Source of the DNA: Exilibacterium tricleocarpae
GTDB taxonomy: Bacteria > Pseudomonadota > Gammaproteobacteria > Pseudomonadales > Cellvibrionaceae
NCBI RefSeq assembly: GCF_007004655.1
Contig: NZ_ML660089.1
Span: forward strand, 1 to 64,000
Length of the DNA: 64,000 nt
Direction: 5' to 3'
The position numbers and the translations under genes are program-made. Shown here piece after piece: positions 36,001-36,299 of the stretch. Within the stretch, counting starts at the first letter, position 1. The number at the start of each line of letters is the position of its first letter. Under the pieces are notes generated by a model. The model was not told the DNA's origin and did no database searches. It saw only the letters and a list, made by a program, of their open reading frames with translations.

Positions 36001-36299
36001 AGTTTATCAGGGCGATGGTAAATACCTTTATCACCAACGCTGAAACGGTTTACCTGCAGGACGTCCAATATCGGGGTGAGGCACTGTTAATCACTGCCGG
36101 ACAGCGGGGTAAAAATGAACGGCTGTCGCCGGAGGAGATTGCCGCTGCCTGGCAATCGAACCTGCCGAATTTAAAATCGATCACTATCGACGGGAATCAT
36201 ATGTCCATTTTACAACGTCCCATGGTCGATCAGATCGGGCGTCTCCTGAGACGTGAATTACTCGAGGCGCCGTCCGGCGAAATATCGGTTGTTCACTAA
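1..36299 (+). CDS. Giant multimodular nonribosomal peptide synthetase, 5' partial
   Basis: The frame is open from the left edge to a TAA at 36297-36299, giving at least 12,098 codons. The first codons (LPDPD) look like the tail of an adenylation domain, so the start lies upstream. Order: T0, ten C-A-T modules, then TE-TE. Each carrier domain has LGG(H/Q)S with its phosphopantetheine serine at residues 51, 1323, 2405, 3631, 4696, 5813, 6958, 8104, 9243, 10342 and 11488. There are no separate epimerisation, methylation or ketosynthase domains. Pocket residues read by alignment to GrsA predict Phe, Ala, Ala, Ser, X, X, X, X, Ser, Phe. C4 alone has the ordinary LCL form (HHIVSDAW); the other nine have NIQDIYPL and HHxxND motifs like dual C/E domains. 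Seven low-complexity repeat tracts interrupt loops and linkers. It heads a + strand operon with an exporter and a hydroxylase. The family call is certain; substrates are predictions. Confidence 0.97.
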   Translation, partial: LPDPDAHALQAETYEAPVGEIEQVLADIWQALLGVARVGRRDNFYQLGGHSLLVIQLIARLQEQALQTDVHTVYTLPRLQDLAQAIGEQRRIQFKAPPNLIPAHCTEITPGLLPLVELTQAQIDRIAGLVPGGAGNIQDIYPLAPLQQGILFHHMLREAARGDSYIVPTVLAVDNRMQLERFLDALRAVIARHDVLRTAVLWQDLPQAVQVVLRRAELPVAELTLEPGVAARMQLEARIAPQNLWMDLTQAPLLRVETAADPESDQYFLIVYQHHIINDHIGLEILIEELGAYLRTDSPALADPVPYREFVAHTLALNDDDAVEMYFRSRLQTVDEPTLPFGLSDVNVEGSRIGEATLRLDTQWSARIRRLARQSEVSPASLFHLVWALVLGRCSGRDDVVFGTVLSGRLQGTAGANRTPGLFLNTLPIRLSVTGSVQAGLAAAHRELVELLNYEQAAPARVQSCSGLGGEVPLFTSLLNYRYSEPAVEQEPSAEQEPSAQQEPSAQQEPSAQQEPSAEQKPSAEQEPSAEQEPSAQQEPSAQQEPSAEQEPSAQQEPSAEQEPSAQQEPSAEQEPSAQQKPAAQRESLSEQEPAIGQGAPVQQRSPSASIAEPVSLREVGGYERTTYPLTLSVDDMGRLGFDLVVQVEMSVAPETVAAYVQQVLQGVVVALESAPQQSLQAIDLLPAAERQRLVVDFNRTAVAYPQDSLIHQLFETHVAATPTATALVYQDQALSYSELNARANRLAHYLIAQGVTPDTLVGLCVERGLDMLVGVLAILKAGGAYVPLDPGYPDARLRYQIDDAGLALVLTQGELAARLPAATALCLDDPQLQQTLAAYPADNPPPSATDLTASHLAYVIYTSGTTGQPKGSLLTHRGLVNLSLAQQRELRVEPDSRVLQFASAAFDASVWEWSMSLCHGARLVIPSAAVQKDPQQLTELVVAAGVTHATLPPSLLAHLERANWQSVRVLVVAGESCPPALARQWREGRMFVNGYGPSEATVCSSMMTFTESSERLTIGKPLQNVQYYVVEDVVEDVVEDVVEDVFEGVVEDVVEDVFEDVFEDLAEDVVENTGENVVGNTVKNIAENVIENAVESVAGAACEGTVRKRLRLVPQGVAGELLIGGAGLARGYLNRPELTAAKFIRNPFDAGGSERLYRTGDRVRWTAQGELEFLGRVDQQVKLRGFRIELGEIEARLTGHPSLSEAAVVLDTGTGRGQLVAYIVQCVAETLTAESLREYLRRDLPEYMVPAAFVVLDALPLTPSGKIDRRALPAPAGADLANRDYEAPIGAIEKTLADIWQTLLQVERVGRHDSFFDLGGHSLLVMQLIAQLQAAALNTDVATVFAAPRLLDLAQAIREQRRTQFKAPPNLIAPGCTAITPALLPLVKLEQAQIDAIAAQIPGGAANIQDIYPLAPLQEGILFHHMLSAPAKGDTYILPTLLTVDNRAQRDSFLNAVRAIVARHDVLRTAIFWEGLPQAVQVVQRTATLSVTTIDLDAGGDIQAQLEARIAPENLWMDLARAPLLRIETAADPASDKYFLIIYLHHITNDHVGLEVFIDELGAYLETDTPELPTPVPYREFVAHALTINASTAAQAYFRSRLGDIDEPTLPFDLRNAHLQGKQISEASLRLDTDLAARIRTVTRQLGATPASLFHLVWATVVGACSGRDDVVFGTVLLGRLQGTAGAGSTMGLFVNTLPIRLSLAGSVQACLQSTHRELVELLNYEQASLAKAQSYTALPGDMPLFTSLLNYRYSESERESFQNVVIDELGGYERTNYPLTMSVDDMGEAGFQMIVLTESSIDPQQITAYVQQVADELVVALESAPQRPIQTIEILPAAERRLLSVDFNRPAEASSPLPAADTPVGIHSLFEAQAERQPGAVALSCAGRSLCYDDLNRRANRLAHYLMARGVKPDTRVGVCMPRSLEMVIGILGILKAGGAYVPLDPTYPPARIAYQLEDAQLTLVITERALLETVSIPPERALCLDDADLRQQLRDCAAANPDTRQQGLQAGHLAYVIYTSGSTGKPKGVMIEHRNALALLRWSLAQYSADQLRCVLASTSVCFDLSVFELFAPLSAGGQAVLVESILALSEALPDEPITLINTVPSGIQALLDTVGLAPTVTTVNLAGEPLSAALADRLYAAGVERVYDLYGPSEDTTYSTFALRERGGVATIGRPIADTAVYLVNDRGQLVPRGVKGELWLGGAGLARGYLNAPALTAEKFIDNPFSDDPGSRLYKTGDLARWLPDGRLVFLGRGDHQIKLRGFRIELSEIDAHLVGHPAVRDGVVVLARGAADAQCLVAYVTPADQMQISIDELRDHLQAQLPDYMIPAVFVVMEALPLTANGKVDRKALPAPATTALEGTEFIAPRGDTETTLAAIWQDLLQIERVGRGDSFFELGGQSLLVVQLIARLQAQGLNIDVASVYAAPRLAALAAAIRQRQREQFKAPPNLIAPDCTAITPALLPLVDLDAAQIDRIVQRIPGGAANIQDIYPLASLQQGILFHHMFSEQSRGDTYIIPVLLAVDTKLQLERFLAALRAVIARHDVLRTAVLWQGLPQAVQVVQRSVELVPRELQLDSSIDIRAQLEARIAPENLWMDLTRAPLLQVEIAADPLSERYYLIICQHHIINDHIGLAVLTKEIEAYLEADTPALGSKPAPVPYREFVAHSLAINAGTAARDYFRARLGDVDEPTLPFDLRDAHMQGSAIGEQSRPLDAALAERIRAATRRLEVSAASLFHLAWALVIGHCSGRDDVVFGTVLSGRLQGTAGAQDTMGLFINTLPVRLPLSGSVQDCLVFTHRELVELLNYEQVSLAVAQSCAALPGEVPLFTSLLNYRYAQGDEDSDKERPAGDSEQTAARHRTQENFFHDIGGYERTNYPLTLSVDDLGNAGFALVLQTEASIDPAQMIAYVQQTLESLVRALESAPQASVHTIDILPPAERRLLSVDFNRPAEASSPLPAADTPAGIHSLFEAQAERQPGAVALSCAGRSLCYDDLNRRANRLAHYLMARGVKPDTRVGVCMPRSLEMVIGILGILKAGGAYVPLDPTYPPARIAYQLEDAQLTLVITERALLETVSIPPERALCLDDADLRQQLRDCAAANPDTRQQGLQAGHLAYVIYTSGSTGKPKGVMIEHRNALALLRWSLAQYSADQLRCVLASTSVCFDLSVFELFAPLSAGGQAVLVESILALSEALPDEPITLINTVPSGIQALLDTVGLAPTVTTVNLAGEPLSAALADRLYAAGVERVYDLYGPSEDTTYSTFALRERGGVATIGRPIADTAVYLVNDRGQLVPRGVKGELWLGGAGLARGYLNAPALTAEKFIDNPFSDDPGSRLYKTGDLARWLPDGRLVFLGRRDHQIKLRGFRIELSEIEVQLAAHPALEAAVVVLHQPRHGDANAVAANPQLLAYVTRSGEDDLSAQMLRDYLKSRLPDYMIPAVFVVMEALPLTANGKVDRKALPALEALGWEGSSSQADGSASQADGSASQADGSASQADGSASQADGSPSQADGSPSQADGSPSQTGDSCSGTGDSSSNIESPSAGAECFSQNAKVLPANVEVLISTAEGSVLNAEGSVLNAEGSPLKTLGFAAPAGAMEEILAEIWQQLLGVERVGRLDNFFDLGGHSLLAISLIASVRERLGLELSLRKLFEHARLDELAGALNSARAALDQPLVPVDRTGALPLSWAQQRMWFLAQLEEANSAYHIPAALKLRGPLSVTALERSLATVVSRHEVLRTVFPQRHGEPCQEILPGADFTLVHKDLSRLEAGAQQRAVAREAAEESAAPFDLAEGPLFRGRLLRLAQDEHVLLVTMHHIVSDAWSMGVLVGEINTLYRAYREAKPNPLAPLTLQYSDYAAWQQRHLSGAALERQESYWRSHLQDAPPLLALPTDRPRPALQSYRGDSVDICLGKALSEKVSALASAEGMTLHMVLLTAWVILLARLSSQDQIVVGTPVANRQRRELEGLIGFFVNTLALRIDLSGDPSARELLARVKALSLAGYAHQDIPFERVVEVLQPARSLSHSPLFQVLFDLDHDSANGLELPGLQLEPMDAGGTVAKFDLSLSLGHHAGGITGSLKYAADLFERATVERWVTYFSRIVAALVARVTEPLHRLQLLSPAERDCLLFEFNRTAAPYPASTLVHQWFESRVAEHPESIALVFEDESLTYAALNSRANQLAHYLIERGVGPDTLVGICMQRSLDLVIALLGIVKAGGAYVPFDPTHPEARLRYQFEDAGCELVLAQRHVLPALPLAPAQAVCLDDAVLQRRLATYCDDNPVPGELGLRPDHLVYVLYTSGSTGRPKGVMVEHRALVNRLDWAQKTYALTPQDKVLQKTPFSFDVSVWEFFWSLGQGCQLVIARPEGHRDSAYLIDIIRRREITVLHFIPPMLRVLLETEGWHECRTLKKVFCGGETLEKSLQDRFFAATPGSELHNLYGPTEATIDVTSWVCRPGDQNPRVPIGKPIQNTCLHVVDKHLSPVPLGVAGELLIGGIGLARGYLRRPQLTAEKFIADPFSSDPDARLYRSGDWVRRWPDGTLEYIGRIDHQVKLRGFRIELGEIETQLSDHASVRDAVVVVQQGAALEGRLVAYVTAAAQAQLDPQALRDHLQGRLPEHMLPAAFIELDTLPLTPSGKVDRNALPALSADSLGGECEYEPPVGVTESILADVWQTLLAVPKAGRQDSFFALGGHSLLVIQLIARLQARGLNTDVRTVFTAPRLQDLAREIRVQSRARFQAPPNLLAADCTAITPALLPLVQLEQAQIDRIVSRVPGGAANIQDIYPLAPLQEGILFHHLLNDRSRGDTYIIPILLSVDSSARLQRFLDALRAVIARHDVLRSAVFWEGLPRAVQVVQRRAELAVTEITLDPGRCAQAQLEARMVPEKLWMDLNRAQLLQVEFASDPDSAGYFVIVYQHHIINDHIGLEVLVEELDAYLEQDRPDLPPPVPYREFVAHTLALAQSENTEQYFRTRLGDLEEPTLPFGIADIQVDGSRIRESELEVDRTLATAIRRLSLQLGVSAASVFHLAWGLVVGRCSGRDDVVFGTVLSGRLQGTRGAERMLGLFINTLPLRLPLTGSVKSCLDFTYNELVALLSHEQTALNRAQACSGLTGDAPLFSALINYRYSGSAEPLEAAGESATSDGGTPARIQEPSSPHEQSGINVLVAQERGNYPFDLSVDDFGAAGFRLVVQVEASLDPQCIATYMHCALAGLVEALDQAPQRPMAELDILPPATREQVLQTFGHREAPATAPALIHQVFEAQVLRDPDARAVEHGEAHLSYGALNARANQLAHYLRAQGVTPGDRVGLLLPRSLDFAVAMLGVLKAGGVYIVLDPEHPATRLQQIGERARLHTLITCRGLAPAWYADNLLQLDVVDTQTDLARQPVDNLDVTLDTRAPAFAFFTSGSTGTPKGALNSHAGVVNNMQAMAQELALTPADRVLQFAALGFDVVIEELYPAWFAGATVVLRDEEGLLGCAQLQALLTRTTVTVCELMAGYWTHWVQYLQQQKLRPPSSLRCLLLGSDRVPVSIYQQWQAFGIPVVNVFGLTETGCTSLVYHAENKESPASTDPTQAYLPNGRPLANTEVYVLDARGAPVAPDVVGELYLGGAGVGLGYLDEPELTAAHFIPHPFHQGGGQVYKTGDLARWRADGNLEFIGRRDHQVKVRGFRIELEEIEAQLLLDAAVGEAAVVLYEQEGSDDTATAQSHLIAWVSPADGTELDTEAVRHNLSQRLPAYMLPAAIMVQAALPLTVSGKVDRQALPAPDLSALAAVYEAPEGDIETALAEIWQALLGVERVGRRDNFFRLGGHSLLVIQLIARLQSQGLHAEVRAVFDQPTLQALAAVIETQGRPQFRAPPNLIAPDCRRITPELLPLVALKQEEIDHIAAQVPGGAGNIQDIYPLAPLQAGILFHHMLATPEQGDAYITPILLAADSKGHLDRFLAALNKLVARHDVLRTGVFWEGLSQPVQVVLREARLQVRELELDAAVDGQQQLEARIAPGRLWMALQQAPLLQVDVAADPRSEKYFILLCEHHLINDHIGLEILVEELNTCLRSDNPQLPPPVPYREFVAHALALAQSEATQQYFRVRLGDMQEPTLPFGIQDIQVRADRIREARLTVEPALADLVRPLSRRLGVSVASIFHLAWALVVGRCSGRDDVVFGTVLSGRLQGTQGAERMLGLFINTLPLRLPLKGSVESCLEFTYRELVALLEHEQASLNTAQACSGLAADTPLFSALINYRYSELTERDDSTDTSGIEGLIAHERGNYPFDLSVDDFGATGFRLVVQVEASLDPQCIATYMHCALAGLVEALDQAPQRPMAELDILPPATREQVLQTFNHSDAPAVAPALIHQVFEAQVLRDPGARAVEHGEAHLSYGALNARANQLAHHLRAQGVTPGDRVGLLLPRSLDFAVAMLGVLKAGGVYIVLDPEHPATRLQQIGERARLHTLMTCRRLAPAWYADNLLLLDAVAVQTDLAGQPVDNLDVTLDTRAPAFAFFTSGSTGTPKGALNSHAGVVNNMQAMAQALSLTPADRVLQFAALGFDVVIEELYPAWFAGATVVLRDEEGLLGCEQLQTLLARTAVTVCELMAGYWTHWVQYLQQQKQRPPSSLRCLLLGSDRVPVSVYEQWQAFDIPVVNVFGLTETGCTSLVYHASGKEPSALGKEPSALGKEPSAPGKEPSALGREPSALGREPSAPGKEPSALGGEPSVTTGAVKAYLPNGRPLVNTEVYVLDARRAPVAPGVVGELYLGGAGVGLGYLDEPELTAAHFIPHPFHQDGGQVYKTGDLARWRADGNLEFIGRRDHQVKVRGFRIELEEIEAQLLLDAAVGEAAVVLYEQEGGGDAATAQSHLIAWVSPADGIELDTEAVRHNLSQRLPAYMLPAAIMVQAALPLTVSGKVDRQALPAPDLSALAAVYEAPEGDIETALAEIWQALLGVERVGRRDNFFRLGGHSLLVIQLIARLQSQGLHAQVRAVFDQPTLQALAAVLETQAQPQFRAPPNLIAPDCRRITPELLPLVALEQEEIDHIAAQVPGGAGNIQDIYPLGPLQEGILFHHRLSEPASGDTYVTPTLLVLDNRAALERLLTAFNAVIARHDVLRTAVFWDGLPQPVQVVLRAAKMPVNDIPLDAGVDVRAQLEQYIAPGNLWMDLGRAPLLQAEVAADPHSEKYFVVINEHHIINDDIGLEILLEELEAFSKADKPDLPPPIPYREFIAQTLAAAKNRESETYFHNRLHSVDEPTLPYGLSDVHLDGGRIREAKSRLRPDLSQQLRDLTTALGVIPASFFHLAWALVVGRCSDREDVVFGTVLSGRLQGTQGADRTMGLFINTLPIRLSLAGSIKACLEFTHNELMALLKHEQVSLNVAQSFSGLSGDMPLFSALINFRHSEHHGGGDTDEEDSEIDILSGHERGNYPFDLSVDDFGADGFGLVAQVEQALDPQRIIAYMHCALEGIVEALQQAPHRPMAELEILPSAEREQVLRGFSDSDTAAIAPALIHQVFEAQVLRDPAARAVEHGEAHLSYGALNAQANQLARYLHARGVAPGDRVGLLLPRSLNFAVAMLGVLKAGGVYVVLDPDHPAARLQQIGERARLHTLMTCRSLAPARYAGNLLHLDAVDVQTDLARQPVDNLDVTLDTRAPAFAFFTSGSTGTPKGALNSHAGVVNNMQAMALELALTPADRVLQFAALGFDVVIEELYPAWFAGATVVLRDEEGLLGCEQLQALLTRTATTVCELMAGYWVHWVQYLQQQGLRPPPALRCLLLGSDRVPVSVYEQWQGFGIPVVNVFGLTETGCTSLVYHADDKEPSASGDEPSASGDEPSALGKEPSALGKEPSALGREPSALGREPSALGRKSSVSTDTTQAYLPNGRPLANTEVYVLDGRGAPVPPGVVGELYLGGAGVGLGYLDDPELTAAHFVPHPFDPHRGRVYKTGDLARWQADGNLEFIGRRDHQVKVRGFRIELEEIEAQLLRDAAVGEAAVVLYENSDSGDAAATQGHLIAWVSPAAGVELDTEQVQRNLAQRLPAYMLPAAIMVRATLPLTLSGKVDRRALPAPDLSALAAVYEPPQGDIETVLAEIWQTLLGVERVGRQDNFFRLGGHSLLVMQLIASLQARGLNTSLRAVFDQPSLQGLAGAIGTQRHRQYKAPPNLIPADCRRITPELLPLVTLAQAQIDHIAAQVPGGAGNIQDIYPLGPLQEGILFHHMLATPEQGDTYIMPTLLTVSDQVQLERLLAALNKLVTRHDILRTAVFWRGLPQAVQVVLREAPLRVKTFDLDGSRDLLTQLRARIAPENLWIALDQAPLLQVEVAADPQSAKYFVIINEHHIINDHIGLEVLVEELEACLQSDNPPLPAPVPYREFVAHTLALAQSGATEKYFRSRLGDVDEPTLPFGIQDIQVKASQINEASLPVAPVLGGKIRALSQRLGVSAASIFHLAWALVVGRCSDRDDVVFGTVLSGRLQGTEGADRMIGLFINTLPLRLRLTGSVADCLDHAHREIIELLSYEQASLSTAQACAALPNDMPLFTSLFNYRYDRMAGRRDQPDTGAGQLPEDAIFDTGEGHERGNYPFDLSVDDYGEYGFELVAQVEASIDPHCIAAYVHHALTDIVEALDQAPQRSMAELDILPPATREQVLQTFGHSDAPAIAPALIHQVVEAQVLRDPDARAVEHGEAYLSYGALNARANQLARYLCAQGVAPGDRVGLLLPRSLDFAVAMLGVLKAGGVYVVLDPDHPAARLQQIGERARLHTLITCRSLAPAWYADNLLCLDAVDVQTDLARQPVDNPALTLDTRAPAFAFFTSGSTGTPKGALNSHAGVVNNMQAMAQELSLTPADRVLQFAALGFDVVIEELYPAWFAGATVVLRDEEGLLGCEQLQALLTRTSVTVCELMAGYWAHWVQYLQQQALRPPSSLRCLLLGSDRVPVSVYQQWQGFGIPVVNVFGLTETGCTSLVYHAGDKEPSALGKEPSALGEEPSALGEEPSASGKKPSALGKEPSACTDTTQAYLPNGRPLANTEVYVLDARGAPVAPGVVGELYLGGAGVGLGYLDEPELTATHFIPHPFNQGGGQVYKTGDLARWRSDGNLEFIGRRDHQVKVRGFRIELEEIEAQLLLDAAVGEAAVVLYEQEDCDDAATAQSHLIAWVSPADGAELDTEQVWHTLSQRVPAYMLPAAIMVRASLPLTVSGKVDRQALPAPDLSALAAVYEAPEGEIETALAAIWQSLLGVERVGRRDNFFRLGGHSLLVIQLIARLQSQDLHAEVRAVFDQPSLQALAAVIETQGRPQFQAPPNLIAPDCRRITPELLPLVALEQEEIDHIAARVPGGAGNIQDIYPLGPLQEGILFHHMLATPEQGDTYIMPTLLTVSDQVQLERFLAALNKLVARHDILRTAVFWRGLSRAVQVVLREAPLRVTTFDLDGSREPLAQLRARIEPDNLWIDLGQAPLLQVEVAADPQSENYFVIINEHHIINDHIGLEVLVEELEACLQADDPQLPPPVPYREFIAHTLALAQSGETEKYFRSRLGDVDEPTQPFGLTNIHVEPAKIKEAVVPVERGVAKDIRRHSQRLGISPASFFHLAWGLVVGRCSDRDDVVFGTVLSGRLQGTRGAERMLGLFINTLPVRLSLQGSVTTALQLAHRELVNLLNYEQASLVAARACSALPGDTPLFTSLLNYRNDRHSVDTRREPAADTGAAAAHNDIIDLGEGHEQTNYPVTMAVDDIGDAGFALVAQVVDCLDPQQLAAYLQRAAQSLLLALEEAPQTCLSTLDIVPVAERRLLLSQSNPPAVAYPQECPIHSLFERQTRCQPTATALVYEDTSLTYAELNQRANQLARHLMEQGVQPDTLVGLYMERSLEMVIGMLGILKAGGAYVPLDPSYPQARLAYQLEDAQLAIVVTQQALAERATIAPERFICLDSESLQRQLKGYSDTDPQPANQGLDSGHLAYVIYTSGSTGRPKGVMVEHRAVVNRIDWMQKEYGLNRQDRVLQKTPFSFDVSVWEFFWPLAHGGRLVLARPDGHRDSTYLVDVIRQQQITVLHFVPSMLRALLAAQDWHQCHSVTKVFCSGEVLDKPLQDRFFATGTASELHNLYGPTEATVDVSYWACSRDDRGRYVPIGKPIQNTALYVVNRQLQPVPPGVAGELLIGGAGLARGYLNRAGLTAEKFFRNPFSDDPHSRLYKTGDLVRRRPDGNLVFIGRRDHQVKLRGLRIELGEIDAQLLRHEAVREAVVVLGRGAADDERLIAYVTAAPQADIDTGDLREYLRASLPDYMVPAAFVVLASLPLTSSGKIDRKALPDPDPDACTGRDYEAPLGNTEQTLAQLWQDLLGVEKVGRDDGFFELGGQSLLVIQLIARLQAAGLSTDVATVFAAPRLRDLAAAIQQRQRAEFKAPPNLIAADCTAITPQLLPLVELDQAQIDLIAARVPGGAANIQDIYPLAPLQEGILFHHMLGSPEQGDVYTLPTLLVVPNRARLDRFLTALRKLVVRHDVLRTAVLWEGLPQAVQVVLREADFEVNEFQLDASRELLPQLRARIAPKNAWMDLGQAPLLKVEVAAEPVAETALSDDSLRDSTRYYIIINVHHISNDHVGLEILIEELEAYLQADGPPLPAPVPYREFVAHTLALAASGAAEDYFRSRLADVDELTLPFGVTDTQVEPGAVREAVRPLDQNLSLQIRRYSQQLGISTASFFHLVWALVVGRCSNRDDVVFGTVLSGRLQGTRGAERMLGLFINTLPIRLYLRGPVRAALQTVHRELMELLNYEQASLAAVNACTGIANNTPLFTNLFNYRYVRHTAEEDAAPEEDGSREDDIVDLDEGFEQTNYPIAMSVDDMGEAGFALVAQVIPALDPQRLAAYMQCAAVNLIGALAAAPEQDLAAIDILPAVEREQLAVEFNRTAVAYPQDSLIHQLFETHVAATPTATALVYQEQTLSYGELNARANRLAHFLIAQGVTPDTLVGLCVERGPDMMVGVLGILKAGGAYVPMDPGYPDARLRYQIADAGLALVLTQGELAARLPAATALCLDDPQLQQTLAAHPADNPPPSATELTASHLAYVIYTSGTTGQPKGSLLTHRGLVNLSLAQQRELRVEPDSRVLQFASAAFDASVWEWSMSLCHGARLVIPSAAVQKDPQQLTELVVGAGVTHATLPPSLLAHLERTQWQSVQVLVVAGESCPLALARQWREGRTFVNGYGPSEATVCSSMMTFTETSECLTIGRPLQNVQYYVVEDVVEDVVEDVVDGVVEDAAESIVENAGKRVVENIAESTTDAAREGAVEKRLRLVPQGVAGELLIGGVGLARGYLNRPELTAAKFIRNPFDAGGSERLYRTGDRVRWTAQGELEFLGRVDQQVSLRGFRIELGEIETQLAEHPAVGEAVVVLQKTRAGDGRLVAYVTAAEAGGEPDAGNLRDHLKNRLPEHALPAAFVVMSALPLTRSGKVDRKNLPQPEQDLSAVKSYVPPWGKTEELLAAAWADLLDVATVGRHDNFFELGGHSIIALKLASRLKTEGYQLPLAALFEHQTIATLAMHLDRAISKLENPIALNRPAGKACAPLFLVHEVSGEIFFYNHLAKLLEAHMPVYGLQLLQMDIALENVSVKSLAATYIESLKRIQPTGPYRIMGWSAGGSIAYEMAYQLLGAQEQVELLGLIDTGREGSEREARDFDVFDSLNDDLESLFGIRVDIAPLRQFANTDGACPLIGADRIDAMAAVPEVAALFETAAAGGLDREIFIERINVYHAVNLAVLRYYPPQLPLTVKLFSAAGGDDDTLAQWQTLLGDKVENTEVGGDHWTIVKPPHVEVLAEKILDSLNRIKPQPAAADRLYSPLVHIQKGRQGQTPLICIPGSAESATCFLDLARSLGPDIPLVAVQPKGLDTLTVPHISVEHAASCYLDAIKAEYPSGPYCLLGHSFGGWVGYEMAVRLIMGGDQVASLVLVDSEPPALQARASKRPSRVDHLLELIEVLEQSANKDFAITHKQLTALCEDEQLRLLLERMVAAGLVSADMDIQFIRAMVNTFITNAETVYLQDVQYRGEALLITAGQRGKNERLSPEEIAAAWQSNLPNLKSITIDGNHMSILQRPMVDQIGRLLRRELLEAPSGEISVVH
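45..260 (+). other. NRPS carrier domain T0 of a module that begins upstream
   Basis: The LGGHSLL carrier motif has its serine codon at 153-155 (residue 51). It belongs to a module whose adenylation domain lies left of the window. Because C1 is of the dual C/E type, the residue loaded here is predicted to be epimerised to D. Confidence 0.9.
1467..1790 (+). repeat. 18-nt coding tandem repeat (EQEPSA-type hexapeptide) in C1
   Basis: About 18 units of 18 nt encode (E/Q)QEPSA. The first 16 are clear and the last two degenerate. Each unit is the 11-nt core gagccttcagc plus a 7-nt spacer. The tract lies between the NYRYS and GGYERTTYPL segments of C1, where other C domains of this protein have short or no inserts. 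Confidence 0.95.
3090..3293 (+). repeat. 12-nt coding tandem repeat (VVED-type) in A1
   Basis: About 17 units of 12 nt (consensus gttgttgaagac) encode VVED, degrading toward VVEN/IAEN at the 3' end. They lie between the NGYGPSE motif and GELLIGG of A1. The insert is acidic and hydrophobic, unlike any standard adenylation-domain loop. Confidence 0.95.
4130..7330 (+). other. NRPS module 2: C(dual-type)-A(Ala)-T
   Basis: C2 carries NIQDIYPLAPLQEG and HHITNDHVG. A2 has FDLSVFELF, INTVPSG, VNLAGEP and DLYGPSEDTTY. This gives the code DLFNNALTYK, which I know as an alanine code. T2 has GGQS rather than GGHS, with its serine at 7215. About 1.29 kb of A2 is nearly identical to A3. Confidence 0.85.
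5523..6814 (+). repeat. Duplicated block, copy 1 (A2 domain)
   Basis: This stretch of about 1.29 kb is almost base-for-base the same as 8829-10120, at an offset of 3306 nt. By eye I see only a few differences, such as at 5599 (Val/Ala) and 6778 (Gly/Arg). The similarity falls at both ends, inside the C-A junction and near the end of the A domain. Confidence 0.93.
8829..10120 (+). repeat. Duplicated block, copy 2 (A3 domain)
   Basis: Second copy of the block at 5523-6814. The flanking C and T domains differ much more than the block does. This points to recent domain copying or gene conversion rather than whole-module duplication. Confidence 0.93.
10437..10772 (+). repeat. 21-nt coding tandem repeat (SQADGSA/AEGSVLN heptapeptides) in the A3-T3 linker
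   Basis: Sixteen units of exactly 21 nt stay in register. There are seven clear copies of gctgacggctctgcttctca-type from 10437, six degenerate units, then three copies starting at 10710, 10731 and 10752 with the core gctgaaggctc. That core is the exact reverse complement of the core in the EPSA tracts. Confidence 0.95.
11030..14210 (+). other. NRPS module 4: C(LCL-type)-A(Ser-like)-T
   Basis: C4 is the only ordinary LCL condensation domain here. It has SWAQQRMWFL near 11073 and HHIVSDAWSMG near 11457. It lacks the NYPxxxSVDD tail shared by the other nine. A4 reads DVWHFGLIDK (FDVSVWEF, VLHFIPP, FCGGE, NLYGPTEATID), close to serine codes. T4 serine is at 14088. Confidence 0.85.
14250..17565 (+). 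other. NRPS module 5: C(dual-type)-A(unassigned)-T
   Basis: C5 is of the dual type. A5 is the first of four similar adenylation domains with FDVVIEELYPAW, VCELMAGYW, LLLGSDRV and VFGLTETGCTS. The pocket reads DVEELGVCTK, which I do not recognise. Two buried Glu positions may indicate a basic substrate, but that is a guess. The loop after the FGLTETGCTS motif holds one unexpanded copy of the repeat unit (NKESPAS) near 16690. T5 serine is at 17439. Confidence 0.8.
17600..20990 (+). other. NRPS module 6: C(dual-type)-A(unassigned)-T
   Basis: This module has the same architecture and A-domain code (DVEELGVCTK) as module 5. C6 shows HHLINDHIG. The post-FGLTETG loop of A6 is expanded to eight 7-residue units at 19980-20147. 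T6 serine is at 20874. Long stretches of DNA match module 5, which suggests duplication. Confidence 0.8.
19980..20147 (+). repeat. 21-nt coding tandem repeat (GKEPSAL-type) in A6
   Basis: Eight units of 21 nt have the core gagccttcagc starting at 19986, 20007, 20028, 20049, 20070, 20091 and 20112, with a degenerate copy at 20133. They expand the loop just after FGLTETGCTSLVYH. Confidence 0.95.
21040..24430 (+). other. NRPS module 7: C(dual-type, variant motif)-A(unassigned)-T
   Basis: C7 differs from its siblings in its second motif (HHIINDDIG, DD instead of DH) and in HHRLSEPASGD. A7 has the DVEELGVCTK code and an eight-unit heptapeptide loop at 23418-23585. T7 serine is at 24312. Confidence 0.8.
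23418..23585 (+). repeat. 21-nt coding tandem repeat (GKEPSAL/GDEPSAS-type) in A7
   Basis: Eight units of 21 nt have the core gagccttcagc from 23424 onward. They occupy the same loop as the A6 tract, but the order of unit variants differs from A6 and A8. Confidence 0.95.
24475..27855 (+). other. NRPS module 8: C(dual-type)-A(unassigned)-T
   Basis: C8 has HHMLATPEQGD and HHIINDHIG. A8 again reads DVEELGVCTK and carries a six-unit heptapeptide loop at 26877-27002. T8 serine is at 27729. It is the last of the four consecutive modules calling the same unassigned residue. Confidence 0.8.
26877..27002 (+). repeat. 21-nt coding tandem repeat (GKEPSAL/GEEPSAL-type) in A8
   Basis: Six units of 21 nt have their core starting at 26883, 26904, 26925, 26946, 26967 (degenerate) and 26988. 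They sit in the same loop as the A6 and A7 tracts, but with fewer copies. Confidence 0.95.
27895..31145 (+). other. NRPS module 9: C(dual-type)-A(Ser)-T
   Basis: C9 closely resembles C8. A9 reads DVWHFSLVDK (FDVSVWEF, VLHFVPS, FCSGE, NLYGPTEATVD), which is a serine code. The linker after A9 is short and unrepeated. T9 has GGQS with its serine at 31026. Confidence 0.87.
31195..34575 (+). other. NRPS module 10: C(dual-type)-A(Phe-like)-T, terminal module
   Basis: C10 has HHISNDHVG. A10 repeats the A1 code DAWTVAGVCK, so Phe is predicted. It carries a shorter VVED-type tract at the same site as A1. T10 differs from the others (GGHSIIALKLASRL), as expected for a carrier that hands over to a thioesterase; its serine is at 34464. 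Confidence 0.85.
33663..33794 (+). repeat. 12-nt coding tandem repeat (VVED-type) in A10
   Basis: About 11 units of 12 nt sit at the same site as the A1 tract. They are shorter and more degenerate (VVED, VVDG, AAES, IVEN). The two Phe-type adenylation domains share the insertion site but not the copy number. Confidence 0.9.
34610..36296 (+). other. Tandem thioesterase domains TE1-TE2
   Basis: Both are alpha/beta-hydrolase thioesterases. TE1 has GWSAGG with the serine codon at 34848 (residue 11616), an aspartate in LIDTG and a histidine in GGDHW. TE2 has GHSFGG with serine at 35706 (residue 11902), aspartate in LVDSE and histidine in GNHMS. Tandem TEs are known from large bacterial lipopeptide synthetases, where one usually releases or cyclises the peptide and the other supports or proofreads. 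Both triads look intact. Confidence 0.92.
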